Positions 14,664-21,736 of a stretch of DNA of 32,346 nt are shown in pieces. The translations under genes and the position numbers were made by a program. The DNA is from an uncultured Campylobacter sp. GTDB lineage: Bacteria > Campylobacterota > Campylobacteria > Campylobacterales > Campylobacteraceae. Below the pieces are notes generated by a model. The model had not been told where the DNA came from and did not search any database. It was given only the letters and a program-made list of their open reading frames with translations. How positions within the stretch are numbered: the stretch's first letter is position 1; the number at the start of each line of letters is the position of its first letter. The stretch is from contig CALCKS010000307.1 in assembly GCA_937965895.1 (NCBI GenBank), forward strand, positions 1 through 32,346, given 5' to 3'.

Positions 14664-15806
14664 TTACCCCTTATGCCCTAGCATATATAGCCTCAATGCC
14701 TGCTGGGCAGTCATTTTTAGGTTGCGCATCGCGGTTTGCTTATCCATCGCTTCCTCTAGGCTCACGGGCTCGTTTAATACGCTAAAAAACGCATCGATGC
14801 CGTTTTCGTTACAGCCGCCGGCGCACGGCGACACGCTACCGGCTAGCGCAATGACGGGTTTGCCGTATTTTTTGGCGATCTTTGCCACTCCTGTCGGGGT
14901 CTTGCCCATCGAGCTTTGAAAGTCCAGTCGCCCCTCGCCTGTGATGATCAGATCGGCGTTTTTCACGTCCTCTTCGAGGCGGATCTCCTCCATGATGATG
15001 TCGATGCCGGGCTTTAGTTTGGCGTTTAGGTAGCTCACAAACCCGTACCCTAGCCCGCCTGCCGCGCCCGCGCCCTTAAAGTTCCAAAATTCGCTCGAAA
15101 AGTGCTCGCTCGTCGCACTCGCAAAGCTAATGAGGCCAGCGTCCAGGTCCTTTACCATCTGCTCGTCCGCACCTTTTTGCGGACCGTAGACATAGGCCGC
15201 GCCGTTTTTGCCAAAGAGCGGATTATCCACGTCGCAAGCAACGAGGAATTCGCACTCTTGTAGCTCGGGAACTACGTTTTTGTTTGAAATTTTGGTGATT
15301 TTTATGAGGTTTTCACCTTTACCCTCGAGCAACTCGCCGTTTTCGTCAAAAAACTCGTATCCAAGCGCGCTTAGCATGCCCGTGCCCGCGTCGTTCGTAG
15401 CGCTACCGCCGATACCGACGATAAATTTACGCGCGCCTTTGCTAATGGCATGCAAAATCATCTGCCCAAAGCCGTAAGTGCTCGTTTTCATCGGGTTTCG
15501 GCGCTCTTTTTCCACCAGCATGAGACCGCTGGAAGACGCCATCTCGAGGATACCCAGCTCGCCTGCTAGCGCGTATCTGGCGGGTATTTTTTCGCCGAGA
15601 GGATTTTGCACGATGACATCGATAAACTCACCCTCTAGCGCGTCCGCTAGTGCCACCACGCTACCTTCGCCGCCGTCTGCGATGGGCTTAACCACCACCT
15701 CGTCGGTCTCACCCGCTAAGGCTTCTATGCCCTCTTTTACGGCGTTGCCGGCCTCGAGGGAGCTCAAAGAGCCCTTAAAAGAATCGATTGCTATTAGAAT
15801 TTTCAT
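14664..15806 (-). CDS. Glycerate 2-kinase (GlxK/GarK family)
   Basis: The enzyme phosphorylates D-glycerate with ATP, giving 2- or 3-phosphoglycerate depending on subfamily, and so feeds lower glycolysis. The 380-residue protein begins MKILIAIDSFKGSLSS and shows family landmarks PIADGGEGSV, GGSATNDAGTGMLSALGY and TPTGVAKIAKKYGKPVIALAG. The ATG at 15806 is chosen because AAGGAAA lies 6-7 bases before it and the conserved first strand starts there; the GTG at 15866 would add 20 basic residues of no known role. A GntP-type permease lies upstream on the same strand, but 611 bases away. Whether glxK or garK is meant cannot be told. Confidence 0.93.
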   Translation of the reverse strand: MKILIAIDSFKGSLSSLEAGNAVKEGIEALAGETDEVVVKPIADGGEGSVVALADALEGEFIDVIVQNPLGEKIPARYALAGELGILEMASSSGLMLVEKERRNPMKTSTYGFGQMILHAISKGARKFIVGIGGSATNDAGTGMLSALGYEFFDENGELLEGKGENLIKITKISNKNVVPELQECEFLVACDVDNPLFGKNGAAYVYGPQKGADEQMVKDLDAGLISFASATSEHFSSEFWNFKGAGAAGGLGYGFVSYLNAKLKPGIDIIMEEIRLEEDVKNADLIITGEGRLDFQSSMGKTPTGVAKIAKKYGKPVIALAGSVSPCAGGCNENGIDAFFSVLNEPVSLEEAMDKQTAMRNLKMTAQQALRLYMLGHKG

Positions 15807-16417
15807 CTGTTTTCCTTTTTGGCAAGGCTTGTTTTTTGAGCGCTTTTTCAGTTGCGCTTCGCTCACTGCTTTGCAAGAAGCGGAGCTGGATAAAATTCAG
15901 CTCGGCGTACTATCTTTGCTTCGTTGCACTCGCAACTGCAAGCAGAAGTCCAGCCTACGCTAAATTTTATCTGCGCAACCCCAAAAATCATCTCAAAACA
16001 CTTCGCCTTAAATTTTACGGTCTGATTTTATCAAATTTAGTTTAAACTCACGACGCTTATAAATGCCAAATTTGACTCCAAGCCCGCGACGCTTTGTAAG
16101 TAGAAACCCCCTTCCTCTCCCATAAAAAGAGAAAAGCGGATACGAAAGAGAGCTCTTTTGCGTCCGCTACGCTTGTCTTGTGCTTGCACTCTCTTTGAGA
16201 GCTGCAAAGTAGACCGTAATTCAAGCTCCTTCCCCCTTAACAAGAAAGATTAAATTGAATGCGCAATGCTAAATTTAACCAAATCAAATTCAACATTTTC
16301 AAGATGCGGGTCTGGGCGAACAAATTTGAAAATTTACCGTTACTACCGTAAAGAGTGCAGTCTTGCCTCACCGAAACCGCACTCAAATTTAACTATCCCT
16401 AAATTTAACCGTCAAAT
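15807..16417. other. 611-base gap between glycerate kinase and permease genes
   Basis: No convincing gene is present; the ORFs in it have unlikely compositions and no ribosome sites. It holds several short inverted repeats (GAGCTG/CAGCTC at 15883-15903; GTTGC/GCAAC near 15922-15935; the palindrome AGAGCTCT near 16150) and, from about 16260 to 16430, a cluster of AAATTTG elements. The kinase gene's own promoter should lie here but no clear -10 stands out. Confidence 0.5.
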
Positions 16418-17881
16418 TTACAGCAACACGAGCGACGCAACCCAAACCGTCGCCATACCTACGATACCCATTATAAAGGTAAGCATCGTCTGGGTCTTGT
16501 AGCCCTGCTCAGGCGACATCTTGCTAAAGTTCGTAACGACCCAGAAGTAGCTATCGTTAGCGTGCGAAACCGTCATCGCGCCCGCAGCGATCGCCATCAC
16601 CGTTAGCACCGCACCCATCTCGCTAGTTAGCCCCAGCGCGCTCATCATCGAGCCGCTATCGGTGAAAAGCCCCATGATAGAGGCCGTCGTCGTAAGCGCC
16701 ACGGTCGAGCTGCCCTGAGCGGTCTTGATGATAGCCGAGATAACAAACGGAAAAAATATGCCCACAGTGCCGATGAGATGGGCGTTTGCCTTCATATACT
16801 CTACAAAGCCGGCTTTAGCGATGACATTGCCTAGCACGCCGCCCGCAGCCGTGATAAAAAGGATTGGTCCCACGATCTTTAGCGTTTCGTTGGTCATGAG
16901 GTTAAATTCATTAAGCTTGCCAGTTTCGGCCAGCAAGATAACGGCAAATAGCACGCCCACGCCAAGCGCAATTACGGGATCTCCCATAAATAATATAACC
17001 TTTACGAACCATGCCGTCGCCGATGGATCTTTTTCTAAAATGTCCGGAGCGACGAAGGCGACGAAAAACCCTTTTTTATTTAAAATATTAAAAAGAGAAC
17101 CGAAAGCCATCAGCAAAATCGGCATAAAAATCGGCGCCAAGCTCAAAAACGCGCAAGGCAGCTTGCCGTGCTCTTTGATGATCTCGTCGTAGCTCTTGCC
17201 CACTTCGGCCAGATCCTCTTTTAGGCTCACTTTTGCGCCGACAGTTTTAGCAAAAAGATAGCCCGCGATGAGAACCGGTATCGAAACAACCGCGCCCACG
17301 GCGATGACTAGCAGCAGGTTGTGACCTACGCCCACGAGTCCAGCGGCTGCTATCGGGCCCGGCGTCGGCGGTATAAATACGTGCGAGGTGTATAGGCCGC
17401 AAGAAAGCGCGACAGCCATAGCTACGGGGTTGGCGCCGATTTTTTCCTTTATCGCGCGGCGGATCGGATCTAGCACCACAAAGCCACTATCGCAAAAGAC
17501 CGGGATACCAACGATCCAGCCCATGATGAGCATGGCTAGCTCAGGGCGCTTGTCGCCTACGCAGCGCACGACCATGTCGGCTAGCTTTAGCGCCGCGCCC
17601 GTCTTTTCCAGCGCCATACCGATGAGCGCGCCCAGGATGATGACGATGCCTATGCTTTTAAATATCCCGCTAAATCCCTCTCCGATGATCGCGGGAACCT
17701 TGACCAGGTCGATGCCCGCGACGACGCCTTCGATTTCGACCGGCTTAATACTCGCGACGACGGCAAGAGCCAGCGAAACGAGCATGATCGCTATAAAGGG
17801 GTGAACCCCGAACTTAGAAATCAGCACGATCATAACGACGACCGCGATGACGAAGCAGACGATGAGAGCAATACCGCTCAT
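16418..17881 (-). CDS. GntP-family sugar-acid:H+ symporter (likely glycerate or gluconate permease)
   Basis: This 487-residue inner membrane protein has about 12-14 hydrophobic helices from the first residues on and the GntP family landmarks: KFGVHPFIAIMLVS near the start, GWIVGIPVFCDSGFVVLDPI, HVFIPPTPGPIAAA, and the C-terminal AQGSSTVALTTTASIM and SHANDSYFW. Family members carry gluconate, fructuronate, glycerate or related acids. The downstream glycerate kinase suggests glycerate as a substrate, which is an inference. The ATG at 17881 has a perfect AAAGGAG site. A possible -10 TAATAT lies on the minus strand at 17918-17923. Confidence 0.92.
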   Translation of the reverse strand: MSGIALIVCFVIAVVVMIVLISKFGVHPFIAIMLVSLALAVVASIKPVEIEGVVAGIDLVKVPAIIGEGFSGIFKSIGIVIILGALIGMALEKTGAALKLADMVVRCVGDKRPELAMLIMGWIVGIPVFCDSGFVVLDPIRRAIKEKIGANPVAMAVALSCGLYTSHVFIPPTPGPIAAAGLVGVGHNLLLVIAVGAVVSIPVLIAGYLFAKTVGAKVSLKEDLAEVGKSYDEIIKEHGKLPCAFLSLAPIFMPILLMAFGSLFNILNKKGFFVAFVAPDILEKDPSATAWFVKVILFMGDPVIALGVGVLFAVILLAETGKLNEFNLMTNETLKIVGPILFITAAGGVLGNVIAKAGFVEYMKANAHLIGTVGIFFPFVISAIIKTAQGSSTVALTTTASIMGLFTDSGSMMSALGLTSEMGAVLTVMAIAAGAMTVSHANDSYFWVVTNFSKMSPEQGYKTQTMLTFIMGIVGMATVWVASLVLL

Positions 17882-17917
17882 AACAGCTCCTTTCGGATAA
17901 AATTTTTGCCTAACGCA

Positions 17918-17923
17918 ATATTA
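17918..17923 (-). promoter_or_regulatory. Possible -10 for the GntP-family permease
   Basis: TAATAT on the minus strand lies about 37 bases before the ATG, which would give a leader of some 30 bases. The upstream sequence is AT-rich. Confidence 0.3.
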
Positions 17924-18122
17924 CCGAAATTTGTTTTTAAAATATCTAAATTAGATTTGAAATTTTAGTTTCATTTTATAAAATGAGTGAATTTGACGGC
18001 CGATTACTTTTGTGGTAAATGTGCGGGCAGCTTTGGTGCGGTTAAATTTTGTTTTGAATTTAGGTTCTAATTTGGAGCAAATTTATCACAAAAAATAACT
18101 TGCGAGGTTAAATTTGCGATAT

Positions 18123-18128
18123 TATAAT
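18123..18128 (+). promoter_or_regulatory. Consensus -10 TATAAT upstream of the unknown membrane-protein gene
   Basis: TATAAT on the plus strand would start a transcript near 18135, with a leader of about 210 bases that would include the two hairpins. The distance makes the link uncertain. Confidence 0.35.
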
Positions 18129-18259
18129 TCATAAAACAAGCGTCAAATTTGACTACTAGCGCTTGCCGAAGCTCAAATTTAACTCCGCCTTAAGCCTTAC
18201 GGCACTATCATTTTATCAATGATTCGCAAAAGATGCGAAGCGGTCAAATTTAAAACACT

Positions 18260-18319
18260 TGCGGGTTTTATTGACCCGCATATTTTAGGCACGAGACAAA
18301 ACGTACCGTCTCCGTTTTG
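18260..18319 (+). repeat. Two consecutive hairpins in the leader of the unknown membrane-protein gene
   Basis: TGCGGGT (18260-18266) pairs with ACCCGCA (18274-18280), followed by TATTTT. CAAAACG (18297-18303) pairs with CGTTTTG (18313-18319). The first resembles a weak terminator and the second ends about 23 bases before the start codon, so an attenuator-like control is possible. Confidence 0.5.
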
Positions 18320-18342
18320 CCGACAACTAAAAAGGATACGCT

Positions 18343-19161
18343 ATGGGTATGATAATCTTACTTTTTTACGTTATTCCTTATATGGCGGTTAGCGCCATAG
18401 TGATGGTCATCACCGTAAAATACACTAATAAAATTTGGATCAGAGGCATAGTAGCGGCCGCGCTATTTCTAATCCCCACTTACGACATCATCATTACAAA
18501 CATTCTTGGAGCATATTATTGCGCTACCGCTCCAAAGGCCTTTATAAAAGAAACGGTAGAGTATCCGCAGAGTATTTATTTTGAGGATAATGTTTTTAAC
18601 GGCTTTAACGAGCAGGATATAGAATATATGATGAATAACTACCTTGACGGCATTCATCTAAAAACTTTGGCTTTAAATTTACCCGACGGAAACGTAGCCA
18701 TATATCATTACGAAAAAAATCAAGACGAATACGACAAGATAGTAAAAGAGGTAAAGCAAGAGCTAGGGGATAAGACGTCGCACTATGATGATATCAGAGC
18801 TAGAATCATAAAAATAATCGACTCGAATAAAATCATAACTACGAAAGACAAGATGCCTAAGATGAACTATACTGTCCTGGACGATAAGGTAAATTTAAAT
18901 CGGTTCGCTTCTAAATACTTTCACTCGGACACAATGAGAATCATAGACAATAAAACAAATGAAACTATTGCTTTTCAACAGAGATACTTTATGTTTAAGA
19001 GGTTAACCGATTATAGTGCTGGCGGCTATAGCGGAAAGTATATATGTGATGATAAAAGAATTTCTTTAGTTATGAACACTTTTCCAAAAATGGATTTAAA
19101 TATAGGGTACGTGTTACTAAATTTTGATGCGAGATTTAAAAATTACTTTAAAGGAGAGTAG
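18343..19161 (+). CDS. Unrecognised membrane protein, two N-terminal helices
   Basis: I do not recognise this 272-residue protein. It starts with two hydrophobic segments (about 4-27 and 34-56) with a short loop, and then has a charged domain of some 210 residues with no cysteine pair or motif I know (for example NGFNEQDIEYMMNNYLDG and the Lys-rich DEYDKIVKEVKQELG). Its topology would be helices in the inner membrane and the domain on one side. AAGGA lies 7 bases before the ATG. The codons are AT-richer than those of its neighbours (many AAA, ATA, TAT), which suggests a different origin. It stands alone between two gene-poor stretches. Confidence 0.8.
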   Translation: MGMIILLFYVIPYMAVSAIVMVITVKYTNKIWIRGIVAAALFLIPTYDIIITNILGAYYCATAPKAFIKETVEYPQSIYFEDNVFNGFNEQDIEYMMNNYLDGIHLKTLALNLPDGNVAIYHYEKNQDEYDKIVKEVKQELGDKTSHYDDIRARIIKIIDSNKIITTKDKMPKMNYTVLDDKVNLNRFASKYFHSDTMRIIDNKTNETIAFQQRYFMFKRLTDYSAGGYSGKYICDDKRISLVMNTFPKMDLNIGYVLLNFDARFKNYFKGE

Positions 19162-19162
19162 A

Positions 19163-19285
19163 ATGAGAGTAGAAGAGCAAAATATTACGCTCGCCACAAA
19201 AGACTCAAGAAACGCCACAAGCAGACGATTAAATTTAACATCTAACTCTCGACTCGAAATTTATTTGGCAAAGCCGAGTCGATAA
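19163..19285 (+). CDS. Candidate small ORF (40 residues) after the unknown membrane-protein gene
   Basis: An ATG lies one base after the TAG of the upstream gene, and AAGGAG (19151-19156) sits at ideal distance, 6 bases before it. The product would be hydrophilic and basic (MRVEEQNITLATKDSRNATS and so on) with no motif I know. The SD also encodes the final residues of the previous gene, so it may be chance. The ORF ends within an inverted repeat CGACTCG/CGAGTCG. Coding potential is unproven. Confidence 0.3.
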   Translation: MRVEEQNITLATKDSRNATSRRLNLTSNSRLEIYLAKPSR

Positions 19286-19574
19286 ATTTAATTGACAAAT
19301 TTAGCAAACAGTCCGTACTTATCCGCCAAAAGATAAAGTCCTAAAAATAGCGCGGCATATAAAACGGTTTTAAATATTTTTAGCAAGGCGTGCAAATTTG
19401 ATCCTTTTTGTTTCGTTAAATTTGCGAAATCTTAGCCAAAGGGCGGTTAAATTTGAGTGAAATTGGGGTGGGAAATTTGGAAATGCGTGGAAAATAAATC
19501 AAGGCAAATTTGACTAAATTTGAAAGGATAAGGCAAAACTCGGTAAATTTGGGAAAATTTGAAGTAAAAAGAAA

Positions 19575-19603
19575 AAATTTAGCCGAAAAGCTCGGCTAAA
19601 TTT
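19575..19603 (-). terminator. Rho-independent terminator after trxB
   Basis: AAATTTAGCCGA (19575-19586) and TCGGCTAAATTT (19592-19603) form a perfect 12-base stem with a 5-base loop. On the minus strand, just after the trxB stop, it is followed by TTTTC and more T residues. Its base is built from AAATTT elements. Confidence 0.9.
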
Positions 19604-19611
19604 GATAGATC

Positions 19612-20550
19612 TTAGTGTAGGTTCTCGATGTAGCTAAGTGCACTAAGGGCCGCTACGGCGCCGTCTCCTGCAGCTACGATGACTTGCTTTGGCGCGTCTT
19701 TTCTGATGTCGCCCGCGGCAAATAATCCAGGCACGCTAGTTTGCATCTTTAGATCGACGCTCACTTGACCGCCATCCTCGGTTTGGCATACAAATTCGCC
19801 GTTTTCTTGGCGTAGGACGTCGTTGTTTACGTTAAGTCCGACGAATACGAAAACGCCCGGCACTTTTAGGTCGCGCTCGCCCTCTTTCGTGTTTATGATT
19901 AGACCGGCAAGTCCTGCTTTGTCGCCATAAGCTTGCTTGATCGTAGCGCTCGTGATGAACTCGATTTTGGCGTTAGCGCGGGCCTTTTCTAGCGTGACGG
20001 GAGCGGCGCGAAACTCATCTCTGCGGTGGATGATGTAGACGCGCGAGCAGATGTTGGCTAGATATAGGGCCTCCTCGATCGCCGTGTCGCCGCCGCCTAG
20101 AACCGCGACCTCTTTGTTTTTATAGAAAAATCCGTCGCAAGTCGCGCACGTGCTCACGCCTCTGCCGAAAAATTCGTCCTCGCCCGCAAAGCCTGCGCGG
20201 CGCGGAGTGGAGCCGGTGGCTACGATGACTGCTTTGGCCTGCTCTTCTTTGCCGCCTTCAAGCTTGACCGTAAAGCTGCCGTCGGCGTTTTTTACCACGC
20301 GCTCGACGCCCGCCATCTCGTGCTTTAGTCCAAAATGTGTGCACTGTGCGACCCACGTGCTCATGAAGTCTATGCCGCTCTCGCCAGGAGCTTTTTGGCC
20401 GGGATAGTTTTCTATCTCAGAGCTGCTCGTGATCTGGCCGCCTGGCATACCTTTTTCAAACATTACGACGTTTTTTAGTCCGCCGCGAGTGGCGTAAAGT
20501 CCCGCGCTAAGTCCTGCAGGACCGCCTCCGATGATTGCTAAATCTAACAT
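19612..20550 (-). CDS. trxB: Thioredoxin-disulfide reductase TrxB
   Basis: TrxB transfers electrons from NADPH through FAD to thioredoxin. The 312 residues contain the FAD site IIGGGPAGLSAGLYATRGG (6-24), the redox pair Cys135/Cys138 in CATCDGFFYK, the NADPH site LGGGDTAIEEALYLA (151-165) and the C-terminal FAD motif GLFAAGDIRKDAPKQ. This is the low-molecular-weight bacterial type with CATC. The upstream gene ends 10 bases before it, so it belongs to the trxA operon. In C. jejuni trxA and trxB are neighbours without an intervening gene. Confidence 0.97.
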   Translation of the reverse strand: MLDLAIIGGGPAGLSAGLYATRGGLKNVVMFEKGMPGGQITSSSEIENYPGQKAPGESGIDFMSTWVAQCTHFGLKHEMAGVERVVKNADGSFTVKLEGGKEEQAKAVIVATGSTPRRAGFAGEDEFFGRGVSTCATCDGFFYKNKEVAVLGGGDTAIEEALYLANICSRVYIIHRRDEFRAAPVTLEKARANAKIEFITSATIKQAYGDKAGLAGLIINTKEGERDLKVPGVFVFVGLNVNNDVLRQENGEFVCQTEDGGQVSVDLKMQTSVPGLFAAGDIRKDAPKQVIVAAGDGAVAALSALSYIENLH

Positions 20551-20560
20551 ATTTTTTCCT

Positions 20561-21010
20561 TTAAATTTTATTTATTTTTGAATCTTGTTTATAAATGCCG
20601 CCCTTTTGCGCCTTTAGCTCCACGCTGGCGGGCAAAGACGTGATATTTAGGACGTGCATCAGCTTTAAAATCGTATTTATATCCGAAGCGACGAAATTTA
20701 TATTTTCCTCGCTTGGCGCGCGTTTTTGGAGTAAATCCACGGCGACGATTTTTAAATCCTTGCTTGAAGTTTTTAAAATTTCCTTCCAATCTGATTGGTT
20801 GGAGCTAAAAACCACGAGTAAAAATTTATCGTCCTGCGGCACGAAAATTTGAGCCTGCTCATAAAAAACCAGTTCGTTAAAATTTACGAATTTATACTGC
20901 GAAAATCTGTAATTATTGTAGGCAAATACGCCTGCTACCAGCGCTGCGCCGATAAAAGACGCAAAAACGGAGGTGAGAGGAAGCAGGCTTCCTCCTCGTC
21001 TAAAAACCAT
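20561..21010 (-). CDS. Membrane-anchored thioredoxin-like protein without CXXC
   Basis: This 149-residue protein has one N-terminal transmembrane helix (about 12-31, FASFIGAALVAGVFAY) and a soluble domain that I read as a degenerate thioredoxin fold: a strand KFLLVVFSS (about 63-71) where thioredoxins have the strand before WCGPC, then a helix, a strand LKIVAVDLL, a helix NTILKLMHVLNI and LPASVEL, which resembles the cis-Pro segment (IPTLLFF in TrxA). No cysteine occurs at the active-site position (SSNQSDW instead). It lies exactly between trxA and trxB, sharing the bases TAATG with trxA. A redox role without cysteines is unlikely; a scaffold or chaperone role is a guess. Confidence 0.7.
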   Translation of the reverse strand: MVFRRGGSLLPLTSVFASFIGAALVAGVFAYNNYRFSQYKFVNFNELVFYEQAQIFVPQDDKFLLVVFSSNQSDWKEILKTSSKDLKIVAVDLLQKRAPSEENINFVASDINTILKLMHVLNITSLPASVELKAQKGGIYKQDSKINKI

Positions 21011-21324
21011 TAAAGCAGCGAATTTAGCTTATCGGCAATGGCTTGTTTTGATTGTGCGCCGACCATTTGCTCTACGACTTCGCCGTTTTTGAAAAATAGA
21101 AGCGTAGGGATCGAGCGGATACCGAATTCTACGGCTAGGTCTTGCACCTCGTCGGTGTTTACTTTGCAAATTTTAGCTTTGCCCTCAAACTCCTCAGCTA
21201 GCTCGTCGATGACCGGAGCAAGCATACGGCAAGGTCCGCACCAAGGCGCCCAAAAATCTACTAGCGCAACGCCCTCTTTGACGACGTCAAAATTCGCAGT
21301 CGTTAGTTCTATGTATTTTCCCAT
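21010..21324 (-). CDS. trxA: Thioredoxin TrxA
   Basis: The 104-residue cytoplasmic thioredoxin carries the active site WAPWCGPCRM with Cys29 and Cys32, the buried Asp in LVDFWA and the cis-Pro in IRSIPTLLFF. It reduces disulfides and is recycled by TrxB. The stop shares one base with the start of the next gene. The minus-strand TATAAT at 21353-21358 probably drives the operon with a short leader. AAGGAG lies before the ATG. Confidence 0.97.
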   Translation of the reverse strand: MGKYIELTTANFDVVKEGVALVDFWAPWCGPCRMLAPVIDELAEEFEGKAKICKVNTDEVQDLAVEFGIRSIPTLLFFKNGEVVEQMVGAQSKQAIADKLNSLL

Positions 21325-21352
21325 TTTATTCTCCTTTTTAAAGATAGTCGTA

Positions 21353-21358
21353 ATTATA
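21353..21358 (-). promoter_or_regulatory. -10 element TATAAT for trxA
   Basis: On the minus strand TGTATAATTA stands about 29 bases before the trxA ATG. It gives a short leader of about 20 bases and separates trxA from the yraN-hom cluster upstream. Confidence 0.6.
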
Positions 21359-21394
21359 CACGAAAGTATTTAAATTTTTGCTAAATAAGAATTT

Positions 21395-21733
21395 TTATAA
21401 ACTAATATTTTCTATCCACTTTATCTCGCCATTTTTTATCGCGATCAAATCGACCTGAAAATCGGCATTTGCGCCGTTTTGTAACAGATAAAAATCGATA
21501 GTTTTTAAAATTTTATTAAATTTAGCGGGCGTGAGGCGATACTCGGTCTCATAGTCGCCCTGCGTGGCTTTGATTTCAACGAAGTGCAAGATGCCGTCTT
21601 TTTTAGCGATAACGTCGATCTCGCCAAATTTGGAGCTAAAATTTCTAGCGAGGATCTCGCAGCCGTTTTTGAGCAAAAACTCGCAAGCCAGATCCTCGGA
21701 GCTTTTGCCGAAAAGATACGCCTTAAGCCCCAA
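21395..21733 (-). CDS. YraN family (UPF0102) endonuclease-like protein
   Basis: The 112-residue protein has the nuclease fold of the YraN/UPF0102 family: EDLACEFLLKNGCEILARNF, then GEIDVIAKKDG and FVEIKATQGDYE, the D-x(n)-E-x-K core. Its cellular job is unclear; Holliday-junction-like or DNA repair roles have been proposed for relatives. The start is TTG at 21733, embedded in AAATTTG, with GAAGAG upstream, and lies 3 bases after the hom stop. There is no ATG near the N-terminal helix, so the TTG is preferred. Confidence 0.85.
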   Translation of the reverse strand: MGLKAYLFGKSSEDLACEFLLKNGCEILARNFSSKFGEIDVIAKKDGILHFVEIKATQGDYETEYRLTPAKFNKILKTIDFYLLQNGANADFQVDLIAIKNGEIKWIENISL

Positions 21734-21736
21734 ATT

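Larger units (their letters stand above)
17882..18342. other. Divergent intergenic region with palindromes and leader hairpins
   Basis: This stretch contains no gene. It has AAATTTG elements, a 12-base GTCAAATTTGAC palindrome (18142-18153), a TATAAT at 18123-18128 on the plus strand and two inverted repeats (18260-18280 and 18297-18319) just before the next gene. Confidence 0.55.
19162..19611. other. Gene-poor stretch dense in AAATTTG elements
   Basis: Apart from the possible 40-residue ORF, no gene is visible. From about 19390 to 19610 roughly ten AAATTT elements occur on both strands, an unusually high density. The last pair forms the terminator of the trx operon. Confidence 0.7.

Noticed and set aside
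15807..15866. GTG start 20 codons upstream of glycerate kinase
   Set aside because: Adds a basic tail before the conserved first strand; ATG 15806 has a ribosome site.
16037..16243. Minus-strand ORF of 68 residues in the gap
   Set aside because: No start signal, no motif, basic composition; looks like chance.
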